DNA of 64,000 bases. It comes from JBEKOF01 sp049513975. Its GTDB lineage: Bacteria; Verrucomicrobiota; Verrucomicrobiia; Limisphaerales; Palsa-1400. Positions 32,650 to 40,892 of this stretch are shown piece after piece (the stretch's first letter is position 1; each line of letters opens with the position of its first letter). The DNA is taken from contig JBEKVM010000034.1 of assembly GCA_049513975.1 (NCBI GenBank), positions 20,487 through 84,486 of the forward strand, in the 5' to 3' direction. The translations under genes were made by a program, and so were the position numbers. The notes below the pieces were generated by a model that saw only the letters and a program-made list of their open reading frames with translations, was not told the origin of the DNA and made no database searches.

Positions 32650-35583
32650 ATGAAAACCCGCCTCAACCTCCTGTTGCTGGGACTGTGCGTTTGCTCCTGC
32701 ACCTCCCCAAGGCCCGGCCCCCGCCCGGCGCCCTGCTGCGGCACAGTCAAGACTAAAGACAGTTTCGCCATCGTGCAGGACAATGCGGCCGCGCCGCTTT
32801 GGGTGGATGCCGGCGATTTTCCCGGCGTCCTGCGCGCGGCCAACGACCTGCGCCAGGATGTCGGGCGCGTGACCGGCCGGACGCCGTTGGTCAGCCGGGA
32901 AGAAAACGCCCCCGGGGCGAACGTCATCCTCATTGGGACCATCGGCAAAAATCCTGTAATTGACAGAATGATTCGGGAAAACAAGCTCGATGCCGCGGGC
33001 GTCGCCGGACAGTGGGAGTCGTTTCTCATTCAAGTCGTGTCCAAGCCGCGGCCTGGCGTGGCCCGCGCCTTGGTGATTGCCGGAAGCGACAAGCGGGGAA
33101 CCATTTACGGCATTTACGATCTTTCCGGCCGGATCGGCGTCTCGCCGTGGTATTATTGGGCGGACGTGCCGGTGGAACCCAAATCGGCTCTCTTTGTCAA
33201 AACCGGCCCCTGCAAGCAGGGGCCGCCGTCTGTCAAATATCGCGGCCTTTTTTTGAATGACGAAAACCCCGACCTGACCCAGTGGGTGCGGGAGAAATAC
33301 GGCACCGTGCCGGTGCCCGGCGGCGAAACCACCGCCAATTACGGGCGGGGATTCTACACCAATCTGTTTGAATTGATTCTGCGGCTCAAGGGCAACTTCC
33401 TTTGGCCTGCCATGTGGAACAACCGCTTCAACCAAGACGATCCGGAAAACGCCCAGCTGGCTGACGAATACGGCATCGTCATGGGCACCTCCCACCAGGA
33501 GCCGATGCTGCGGGCGCAAAAGGAGTGGGACTGGGGAACCAATTACGGAAGAATCCATGGCAACTGGAATTATTCCGTGGCCCGCCAGCAACCCGTCCTC
33601 CAGCAATTCTGGCGGGAAGGCGTCCGGCGCAACCGGAATTTCGAGAGCATCTTCACCCTGGGCCTGCGGGCCGAGAACGACAGCGGCGCGCCCATTGGCA
33701 AGGACCTGACCGGCGAAATCGTCAATGTGCAGCGCAAAATTCTCGCCGAAGAAGTGAATCCGGATGTGACCAAGGTGCCGCAGGCCTGGTGCCTCTACAA
33801 GGAGGTGCAGGGCTATTACAACGAGGGGCTGCACCCGCCTGAGGATATTACGCTGCTCTGGGCGGAGGACAACTGGGGCAACGTCCGCCGCCTCCCCACC
33901 GCCGACGAACGCAAACGCCCCGGCGGCGCGGGAATTTATTATCACTTTGATTACCACGGCGGGCCGCGCAGCTACCAGTGGATCAACACCAGTCCCATTT
34001 CGAAAATCTGGGACCAGATGTCGCTGGCCAAACAGTATGGGGCGGACCGGATTTGGATCGTGAACGTCGGACACTTCAAAGGCTACGAGTTCCCCCTGGA
34101 ATACTTCATGAGCCTGGCCTGGGACTCCAGCCGGTGGACCAACAACAACCTCAATGAGTTCACCCGGCTTTGGGCGGCCCGGCAATTTGGGCCGGCCTGC
34201 GCGGCGGAGATCGCCGACGTCCTGGCCAGGTACAGCAAGTACAATGGCCGGCGCAAACCCGAGTTGCTGGAGCCCGGCACCTACAGCCTGGAACACTACC
34301 AGGAGGCCGAGCGCGTCGTGGCGGATTTCCAGGCCATCTCAGACCAGGCGGAGAAAATTTACCACCAATTGCCGCGAGAAAAACAGGACGCCTTCTATGA
34401 GCTGGTGCTGTTTCCCGCCAAAGCCAGCGCGCAGTTGAATGAGATGTACCTCGCCGCGAACCAGAACGCGGTCTATGCGCGCCAGGGCCGCGCCAGCGCC
34501 AACGACAAGGCGGCCGAGTGCCGGGCGCTGTTCCAGTCGGAAACGAATTTGATGGCTGACTACAACCACACCTTTGCCGGCGGGAAATGGGATCACTTCA
34601 TGGATCAGCCGTTTATCGGTTACACCTCCTGGGCGGAACCGCGGCAGGGAAATAATCTGGGGGCCATCCGGCTCAAGGAACTTCCCGTGCCGGACGCCGC
34701 GGAGATGGGCCTGGCGCTGGAAGGGGGCGGCGACGCCCTGCCCCGCTTCGACGCTTTTAACCAACAGCGCCATTACCTGGAGGTGTTCAACAAGGGAAAA
34801 ACGCCGTTTGCGTTCACGGCGGCGGCCAGCGATTCCTGGATCACCCTGAGCGAAACCCAGGGGACGATTGGGAAGGACAAACGGCTGTGGCTCGGGGTGG
34901 ATTGGGGCAAGGCCCCCAAGGGGACCGCCGCCGGCACGGTGCGCCTGGCCGGCGTCAACACCAATTTCACCGTGAAAGTGGAGGCGTCCAACCCCGTGGA
35001 GGTCGCGCGTGATTCCTTGCGGGGCTTTGTGGAAGGCGAAGGCGTCGTTGCCATCGAACCGGAACACTGCACAAAAATGATTGACTCCGGGGCGTGCCGC
35101 TGGATCAAGATCGAGGATTACGGGCGCACCTTGTCCGGAATGAGGGCAACAGGGCCGGTGGATGCCCCGGCCGCCACGCCCGGCAAGGATTCCCCCTGCC
35201 TGGAATACCGGATGTACCTGTTCAGCACGGGCGAGGCGGAAGTCACCACCATCACCGGCCCAACCTTGAATTTCGTTCCCGGGCGCGACCTTCGTTTCGC
35301 CGTTTCCTTCGACGACGCCCCGCCGCAAACCGTCACCCTGGTCCCCAAAAATTACAGCGCGCAGAACGGCAACCGCGACTGGGAGGCCTCGGTGCAGGAC
35401 AGCGCGCGTGTGGTCAAGACGAAATTCACGCTGGCCCGGCCCGGCTATCATACGCTGAAGCTGTGGATGATTGATCCGGGCGTTGTTGTGCAGAAACTCG
35501 TGGTGGACCTGGGCGGCTTGAAACCGAGTTATCTCGGACCTCCGGAGAGTTACCGCCGCGGTCAAAATGCGCCCAGATCATGA
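32650..35583 (+). CDS. GH115 xylan alpha-1,2-glucuronidase (lipoprotein)
   Basis: This 977-residue protein starts with a lipoprotein-like signal (LLLLGLCVCSCTS). The GH115 core follows: AANDLRQDVGRVTGRTPL, SDKRGTIYGIYDLS, YRGLFLNDENPDLTQW, LFELILRLKGNFLWPAMWNN, GIVMGTSHQEPM and IWIVNVGHFKGYEFPLEYF. A C-terminal beta-rich domain follows that closes with FDDAPPQTVTLVPKN and a WMIDPGVVVQKLV end, typical of the full-length family. The enzyme removes (4-O-methyl)glucuronic acid side chains from xylan and its fragments. It starts 16 nt after the esterase gene and overlaps the GH8 gene by 4 nt, so these are one operon. It probably sits in the outer or inner membrane facing the periplasm. Confidence 0.95.
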   Translation: MKTRLNLLLLGLCVCSCTSPRPGPRPAPCCGTVKTKDSFAIVQDNAAAPLWVDAGDFPGVLRAANDLRQDVGRVTGRTPLVSREENAPGANVILIGTIGKNPVIDRMIRENKLDAAGVAGQWESFLIQVVSKPRPGVARALVIAGSDKRGTIYGIYDLSGRIGVSPWYYWADVPVEPKSALFVKTGPCKQGPPSVKYRGLFLNDENPDLTQWVREKYGTVPVPGGETTANYGRGFYTNLFELILRLKGNFLWPAMWNNRFNQDDPENAQLADEYGIVMGTSHQEPMLRAQKEWDWGTNYGRIHGNWNYSVARQQPVLQQFWREGVRRNRNFESIFTLGLRAENDSGAPIGKDLTGEIVNVQRKILAEEVNPDVTKVPQAWCLYKEVQGYYNEGLHPPEDITLLWAEDNWGNVRRLPTADERKRPGGAGIYYHFDYHGGPRSYQWINTSPISKIWDQMSLAKQYGADRIWIVNVGHFKGYEFPLEYFMSLAWDSSRWTNNNLNEFTRLWAARQFGPACAAEIADVLARYSKYNGRRKPELLEPGTYSLEHYQEAERVVADFQAISDQAEKIYHQLPREKQDAFYELVLFPAKASAQLNEMYLAANQNAVYARQGRASANDKAAECRALFQSETNLMADYNHTFAGGKWDHFMDQPFIGYTSWAEPRQGNNLGAIRLKELPVPDAAEMGLALEGGGDALPRFDAFNQQRHYLEVFNKGKTPFAFTAAASDSWITLSETQGTIGKDKRLWLGVDWGKAPKGTAAGTVRLAGVNTNFTVKVEASNPVEVARDSLRGFVEGEGVVAIEPEHCTKMIDSGACRWIKIEDYGRTLSGMRATGPVDAPAATPGKDSPCLEYRMYLFSTGEAEVTTITGPTLNFVPGRDLRFAVSFDDAPPQTVTLVPKNYSAQNGNRDWEASVQDSARVVKTKFTLARPGYHTLKLWMIDPGVVVQKLVVDLGGLKPSYLGPPESYRRGQNAPRS

Positions 35584-36884
35584 TTCCACTTCGCGACAAT
35601 AGACTGGCAAAGATTCGGACACCGCTCTGGAACGGGGCGGGTTTAATGCTGATTTTGTTTTTGGCTGGCTGCAGCAGCCCGGCCCGCCCAAAGAGCGGGG
35701 CCGACGGCGGCGGTGCTTACGCGACGGGACGCTACCGCAACCTTTTTGTCGAGACGGGCCATCCGGCCGGGGAAGTGAGACGGAAAGTGGAGGCGGCTTT
35801 TGCCCAGTTGTTCCATGGCAATCCAACCAACCAGGCGGTCTATTTCCAAGCCGGCCGCAATTCCAACGGGCCGCTCGCCTGCATCACGGATATCAAACAC
35901 CACGACGTCCGCACCGAAGGACTCTCTTACGGCATGATCATTGCCGCGGAATTGGACAAAAAGGCCGAGTTCGATGCGCTCTGGAATTGGTCGCTCACCT
36001 ACCTGTACAACCAGGAGACCAATCACTTCTCCTGGGGATTTTTCTCGTGGCAGGCGAGGACGAACGGGGCGCGCCTGAGCGAATATGTGGCTCCGGACGG
36101 CGAGGAATACTATGTGATGGCCCTTTATTTTGCCGCCGGACGATGGGGCAGCGGCTGGGGCATTTACAACTACCGCGCCCAAGCCGACGCCTTGCTGTCC
36201 CGCATGCTCCACCGCGCCGTCATCACCGGCCCCTCCGCGCGGGGGGGCCGGGTCACCGCCGGACCGCTGTTTGATGCGGAGCACAAAATGGTGCTTTTCT
36301 CGCCCAGTTCCGAACGCAATCGTTTCACCGATCCGTCGTATCATTTGCCCGCCTTTTACGAGCTTTGGTCCCGCTGGGGTCCGGCTCAAGACCGCCCGTT
36401 CTGGGCGGCGGCGGCGGCGGCCAGCCGTGATTTTTTTCAGAGCACGGTCAATCCCGTCACCGCGCTTAACCCCAATTACGCGAACTTCGACGGCACGCCC
36501 GCCGGTCGCGCCGCCAACTTTTCTTACGACGCCTTCCGCACCGCCGGCAACTGGTCGGTGGATTGGTCCTGGTGGGGAAAGGATGTCCGGGAACGGGACC
36601 TCAGCGACCGCCTGCAGGCCTTTTTTGAATCCAAAGGAATGGCGGACTATGGCTGTCAGTTCACCCTGGATGGCCGGCAACTCGAAGAGCGCCACGCCCA
36701 GGGTCTGGTCGCGGTCAACGCTGTCGCCAGCCTCGCCGCCACTCAACCCCGCGCCAAAGAATTCGTCGAAGCCTTGTGGAACACGCCGGTCCCGGACGGA
36801 CTGGAGCGCTATTACGAAGGCTTGCTCTATCTGATGGCCCTGGTGCATTGCAGCGGCGAGTTCCGCATCTGGCCGCCACGATGA
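35580..36884 (+). CDS. GH8 reducing-end xylose-releasing exo-oligoxylanase (lipoprotein)
   Basis: This 434-residue protein has a lipobox LFLAGCSS near residue 30. The GH8 (alpha/alpha)6 fold begins at YRNLFVETGHPAGEVRRKVEAAF. The general acid lies in RTEGLSYGMI, and the Rex-type loop YVAPDGEEYYVMALYFAAGRWG is present; both mark reducing-end exo-oligoxylanases rather than cellulases. These enzymes take xylose from the reducing end of xylo-oligosaccharides. Its ATG overlaps the GH115 stop (ATGA), which fixes the start. Likely faces the periplasm next to GH115. The substrate assignment rests on motif likeness. Confidence 0.9.
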   Translation: MIPLRDNRLAKIRTPLWNGAGLMLILFLAGCSSPARPKSGADGGGAYATGRYRNLFVETGHPAGEVRRKVEAAFAQLFHGNPTNQAVYFQAGRNSNGPLACITDIKHHDVRTEGLSYGMIIAAELDKKAEFDALWNWSLTYLYNQETNHFSWGFFSWQARTNGARLSEYVAPDGEEYYVMALYFAAGRWGSGWGIYNYRAQADALLSRMLHRAVITGPSARGGRVTAGPLFDAEHKMVLFSPSSERNRFTDPSYHLPAFYELWSRWGPAQDRPFWAAAAAASRDFFQSTVNPVTALNPNYANFDGTPAGRAANFSYDAFRTAGNWSVDWSWWGKDVRERDLSDRLQAFFESKGMADYGCQFTLDGRQLEERHAQGLVAVNAVASLAATQPRAKEFVEALWNTPVPDGLERYYEGLLYLMALVHCSGEFRIWPPR

Positions 36885-36916
36885 TGGCGCGACGATTCCT
36901 GCAACCCGGGACAAGC

Positions 36917-38461
36917 ATGCAAATTCCAAGACATAGCTTCCAGGCGGTTTCCGCCTTGTCAATTATAACCGGTCTGGCCGCGGCCGGCTCCCTGCCCGCC
37001 CAAGTGACGCCAATCGCAAACAACCCGCCGGCGCCGGCATCAAACGCGGTCACAACGGCCGCCGCGCCGCTTCCCGGGCGTGGCGGCGGCCGCCGCGGTT
37101 TTGCCGGCGGCAATCAGACAGCGGACCGCCAGCATATGTTCGAGGTTCTGCACATCACCCTGCCGGCCAACCTCCCGCCCGACGCGGAGGACCCGAACCG
37201 CCCGCCCAACACCAAACCAATTCCCGGCTCGGTCAACTGGGATGACGGTGTCCGCGGCCACACCGTCGTCAGATCGGAGTGGGGAACCTGGGCGAATTAC
37301 GACCTGAGCAAGGCGGATCCGTATCCGCTCCCTGACCCGTTGAAGTTGAACGACGGTCAGATGGTCAAGGATGAAGCCACTTGGTGGCAGAAGCGCCGTC
37401 TGGAAATTTTGCGCGATTTCCACACCGAGATCTACGGCAACATTCCTGAAAGCACACCCAAAGTGACGTGGACCGTGGCAGGCATCACGACCAACGCCGA
37501 CGCCAAAACCATCACCAAGAAAGTAGTCGGGCATGTTGACAATTCTTCCTGCACCAACATCACCGTCAATATCGGCCTCACCGTGACGACGCCGAGCGAG
37601 GCGGCCGGACCCGTGCCGGTGATCTTTCGTTTCGGAGGCGGAGGATTTGGCGGCGGGGGTTTCGCGGGCGGTGGCGGCGGTGGCGGCGCCAACGATCCGA
37701 CTCGGCAAATTCTCCAACGCGGCTGGGGTTATGGCTTCTATGACAATAATAGTGTTCAGCCGGGTGGCGGCGCCGGCCTGCGAAGCGGAATCATCGGGTT
37801 GATGAACAAAGGAGAATTCAGAAAGCCCGATGATTGGGGCGCGCTCATGGCTTGGGCCTGGGGCTTTGACCGCTGTTTGGATTATATGGAGACTGACCGG
37901 AACGTGGACGCCAGGAAAGTGGGGCTGGCGGGCCATTCGTTCCTGGGCAAGGCGACGATTGTGGCCATGGCCTTTGACCAGAGGCTCGCCATCGCCTACC
38001 CGAGTTGCGCGGGCGAATCCGGCACCAAGCTTCACCGCCATATTCTCGGCGAATCGGTGGAAAACACCTGCAGTCAGGGTGAATACTATGAAATGGCGGG
38101 CAATTTCCTGAAATACGCCGGGCATTGTGACCAGGTGCCGGTGGACTCCCACGAGCTTATCGCCCTCTGCGCGCCGCGACCGGTATTTGTGACCGGCGGC
38201 ACGGAAGATCTCTGGTCGGACCCGGTCGGAGAATTCAAAGCCTGCGTTGCAGCAGGACCCGTCTATCGCCTCCTCGGCAAGCGCGACCTCGGCACCACCG
38301 AGATGCCCGCTCCCGATATTGCTCTGCTTGACGGTGACGTCGCCTTCCGCGAGCACACGGGCGGCCATACCGATGCTCCCGACTGGCCGGCCTTCCTCAA
38401 GTTCGCCGACAAATATTTCACGGGTTCCAGTGCGGCCAAGCAAGGGGCTGTGCCAAAATAA
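36917..38461 (+). CDS. Second CE15-like esterase, active-site variant
   Basis: This 514-residue protein has a signal peptide (AVSALSIITGLAAAGSLPAQ) and a CE15 fold: HTEIYGNIPESTPKVTWTV, GAKxH-like GTKLHRHILGESVENT, DSHELIALCAPRPVFV and the catalytic His region REHTGGHTDAPDW. The nucleophile loop reads GHSFLGK with Ser341. The usual CE15 motif is G-x-S-R-x-G-K; the Arg after Ser, which supports the oxyanion hole, is Phe here. The protein also has long Gly-rich insertions near residue 240. It may have a changed or lost glucuronoyl esterase activity. An ATG at 36881 overlapping the GH8 stop by 4 nt is an alternative start that keeps the signal peptide; I prefer 36917. Confidence 0.85.
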   Translation: MQIPRHSFQAVSALSIITGLAAAGSLPAQVTPIANNPPAPASNAVTTAAAPLPGRGGGRRGFAGGNQTADRQHMFEVLHITLPANLPPDAEDPNRPPNTKPIPGSVNWDDGVRGHTVVRSEWGTWANYDLSKADPYPLPDPLKLNDGQMVKDEATWWQKRRLEILRDFHTEIYGNIPESTPKVTWTVAGITTNADAKTITKKVVGHVDNSSCTNITVNIGLTVTTPSEAAGPVPVIFRFGGGGFGGGGFAGGGGGGGANDPTRQILQRGWGYGFYDNNSVQPGGGAGLRSGIIGLMNKGEFRKPDDWGALMAWAWGFDRCLDYMETDRNVDARKVGLAGHSFLGKATIVAMAFDQRLAIAYPSCAGESGTKLHRHILGESVENTCSQGEYYEMAGNFLKYAGHCDQVPVDSHELIALCAPRPVFVTGGTEDLWSDPVGEFKACVAAGPVYRLLGKRDLGTTEMPAPDIALLDGDVAFREHTGGHTDAPDWPAFLKFADKYFTGSSAAKQGAVPK

Positions 38462-38751
38462 GTTCCGCTTTGCTGGCGGCCTTTGGAACAAGGGCGCTTC
38501 TGAAGATTGAGAATTGGTCATTGGCAATTGAAAACCACCGGCCCAACGGCTCAATTACCAAAGGATAATTTTTCAATCCATGCCGCATTACTCCAGAGGC
38601 CAATTTGAGAACAATTTTTGCTCGCTTGTTTTCGCCCGCCGCTTGCCGTAGAAAAGGCCTGCGCAAACACCGCCGTGACCGTCCCGGCAGGAAGATTCTG
38701 TTGCAGGTTTTAACCGCCTGTCGGGGGCGCGAACGGGATGCGCCAGCCACG

Positions 38752-39861
38752 ATGAATACACCAAACCGAACTGGCCCGACCGGCCAGGCCCAAACCACGC
38801 TCCCACCGGCCTTGAAAGAAGCTTTCAAGGATGACTTTTACATCGGCGCCGCACTGAGCCTCGATCAGATTTCGGGCAAGGAACCGGCCGCCATGGCCGT
38901 GGTCGAAAAACATTGCAACAGCATCACGCCCGAGAACATCCTCAAATGGGAGGAGATTCATCCCAAACCGGGCCAATACCATTTCGAGGCGGCCGACCGC
39001 TACGTTGCCTTTGGCGAAAGGCACCGGATGCATATTATCGGCCACACGCTCGTCTGGTTTCATCAGACACCGGATTGGGTGTTTCAGGATGATTCGGGCA
39101 AACCGCTCGGACGCGATGCGTTGCTGGAACGGATGAAGGAACACATCTTTACCGTCATGGGCCGCTACCGGGGACGCATCCACGCCTGGGACGTGGTGAA
39201 CGAAGCGATCAACCCGGACGGTTCCTGGCGAAAAAGCAAATGGTACCAAATCCTCGGCGAAGACTACGTGGCCAAGGCCTTTGCATTTGCCCGCCAGGCG
39301 GACCCGGGCGCCGAACTTTATTACAATGAATTCGATTTGGAGGTGCGTCCCAAACGCGAAGGCGTCATCCGGCTCATCCAGGGCCTGCAGGCCAAGGGGG
39401 TGCGCGTGGACGGCATCGGCATCCAGGGCCACTGGTTCCTGGACCACCCGCGGGTGGATGAGATTGAGGAACAATTTCAGGCGCTGGCTCCGGTGTGCCC
39501 GAAATTGATGATCACCGAGTTGGACATCGGCGTGCTCCCGTTTTGCCAGTTTGACACCACAATCCTGGACCTCTCCTCCTTTGACGCGGCCACCCGGAAG
39601 AATCTCAATCCCTATCCGACGGGCCTGCCGGACTCGGCGCAGAGGGACCAGGCCAGGCGGTATGCCGAATTATTTTCAGTTTTCCGGAAGCACCGGGACA
39701 AGTTGGGCCGCATCACTTTTTGGGGTGTCCATGACGGCCAATCCTGGCGCAACTATTGGCCCGTCAACGGCAGAACTGAATATCCCTTGCTCTTTGACCG
39801 CCGTTGCCAGCCAAAACCCGCATTCGACGTCGTCCTCAAAGTGGCGCGCGGGCAAGTCTGA
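38752..39861 (+). CDS. GH10 endo-1,4-beta-xylanase without signal peptide
   Basis: The protein has 369 residues with the full GH10 barrel from LKEAFKDDFYIGAAL to VLKVARG. Glu151 in WDVVNEA is the acid/base and Glu256 in ITELDIG the nucleophile; HTLVWFHQTPDWVF and FWGVHDGQSW shape the -1 subsite. No signal peptide or lipobox is present upstream, so it probably acts on short imported xylo-oligosaccharides inside the cell. It follows the CE15 gene by 290 bp of non-coding DNA and faces the PfkB gene tail to tail. The ATG at 38752 gives the usual GH10 N-terminus. Confidence 0.93.
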   Translation: MNTPNRTGPTGQAQTTLPPALKEAFKDDFYIGAALSLDQISGKEPAAMAVVEKHCNSITPENILKWEEIHPKPGQYHFEAADRYVAFGERHRMHIIGHTLVWFHQTPDWVFQDDSGKPLGRDALLERMKEHIFTVMGRYRGRIHAWDVVNEAINPDGSWRKSKWYQILGEDYVAKAFAFARQADPGAELYYNEFDLEVRPKREGVIRLIQGLQAKGVRVDGIGIQGHWFLDHPRVDEIEEQFQALAPVCPKLMITELDIGVLPFCQFDTTILDLSSFDAATRKNLNPYPTGLPDSAQRDQARRYAELFSVFRKHRDKLGRITFWGVHDGQSWRNYWPVNGRTEYPLLFDRRCQPKPAFDVVLKVARGQV

Positions 39862-39901
39862 GACTGAGACGGCAGGTTGTGAGACAAAGGTATTTTTTTG
39901 G

Positions 39902-39952
39902 TAGGGGCGTCCCGCCGGGACGCCCGGACGCCTCGGCGAGGCGTCCCTACCT
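39902..39952. repeat. REP-like GTAGGG...CCCTAC palindrome
   Basis: gtaggggcgtcccgccggga is followed by cgcccggacgcctcggcgag and gcgtccctac. Two nested hairpins (GGGCGTCCC/GGGACGCCC and GGACGCC/GGCGTCC) are closed by GTAGGG and CCCTAC. It lies between the convergent GH10 and PfkB genes and may also act as a 3' end structure. Confidence 0.75.
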
Positions 39953-39970
39953 TCCGTGACCGACGCATTG

Positions 39971-40864
39971 CTACGCGGAATGCTTTTCCTTCAGCCGCCT
40001 GAGAACGTCTTCCAGCGTTCCCTGGAACGGGCCGGGAGTTTCCATTTTGATGGAAACCAGCGCGGCGGCGAACTTGAGGGACTCTTTGGGGTCATGGTCC
40101 AGCCGCCAGGACAGGTAGGCGGAGAATGTTGTATCGCCACGGCCGGTCCGGCCGGAGATGTTGCTGTTGGAGAATTTCTCGTAGTAGGTCTTTCCCTTCA
40201 CCCGCGCCAGCACGCCCTGGGAGTGCGTGATCATGGTTTCCGGGCAGCCCCACGATTCGACAATGATGGCGGCTTTCTCCAGATCCTCGGTTCCGGTCAG
40301 AATACGGGCTTCCACGACGTCCAGCTTGAGCTTGTCCATCATGGCCGCGATTTCCTTTTTGTTCGCGACGTCGCTGTACTCGATGTCGTGGGTCACCGGG
40401 GTGACGTGACGGACGAAACTCTGCATGTCGGTTGAGAGGCTGCAGCCCCTGGATTTCAAGCCTTTCATGAGCGGCATGTCGAATTCAGTGTCCGAAATCC
40501 CGGCCAGGTGCATGCACGTCGAGCTCAACTTCGGCACGTCGTTGATGGAAATCAGACCGGCGGATTTGACAAGGGTCAGTTTGCGTTCATCCACATTGGC
40601 GGAATAGTGCAGGACCCTCGAATAGGTCGTTTCTTCACTTGGGATGAGGTAGGTGTCCACGCCGGCATCCTTCATCGGCTGCAGGATATTCTCGTCCTTC
40701 CTGGCCATTTTGACGACGGCGGCGACTTTTTTGCCGACGCGGGGGGCGACCATGGCTCCGCACAATACGGCGCTTCCCGGAGCGATGTGCGGCTTTCCTC
40801 CGAAGGGGATGATCTCGTCATAGCACATGTGGCCGACGAACGTGATGTCGTAATTCTTGGACAT
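39971..40864 (-). CDS. PfkB-family carbohydrate kinase
   Basis: This 297-residue ribokinase-like protein starts YDITFVGHMCYDEIIPFGG and has the C-terminal signature GRTGRGDTTFSAYLSWRL, where the Asp of GRGD is the catalytic base. The first signature is weaker, so the substrate class (sugar, nucleoside or aminosugar) is open. It is the last gene of the - strand xylan operon, 28 nt after GH116. A role in phosphorylating a released sugar is inferred from context. No signal peptide. Confidence 0.88.
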   Translation of the reverse strand: MSKNYDITFVGHMCYDEIIPFGGKPHIAPGSAVLCGAMVAPRVGKKVAAVVKMARKDENILQPMKDAGVDTYLIPSEETTYSRVLHYSANVDERKLTLVKSAGLISINDVPKLSSTCMHLAGISDTEFDMPLMKGLKSRGCSLSTDMQSFVRHVTPVTHDIEYSDVANKKEIAAMMDKLKLDVVEARILTGTEDLEKAAIIVESWGCPETMITHSQGVLARVKGKTYYEKFSNSNISGRTGRGDTTFSAYLSWRLDHDPKESLKFAAALVSIKMETPGPFQGTLEDVLRRLKEKHSA

Positions 40865-40892
40865 ATCGTGGTTGATATGATTGCTTCCCGTT

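Noticed and set aside
31897..34296. 799-codon open frame on the - strand opposite the CE15-SGNH and GH115 genes
   Set aside because: It is antisense to well-supported genes whose GC-rich codon pattern keeps this frame open. It has no family signature.
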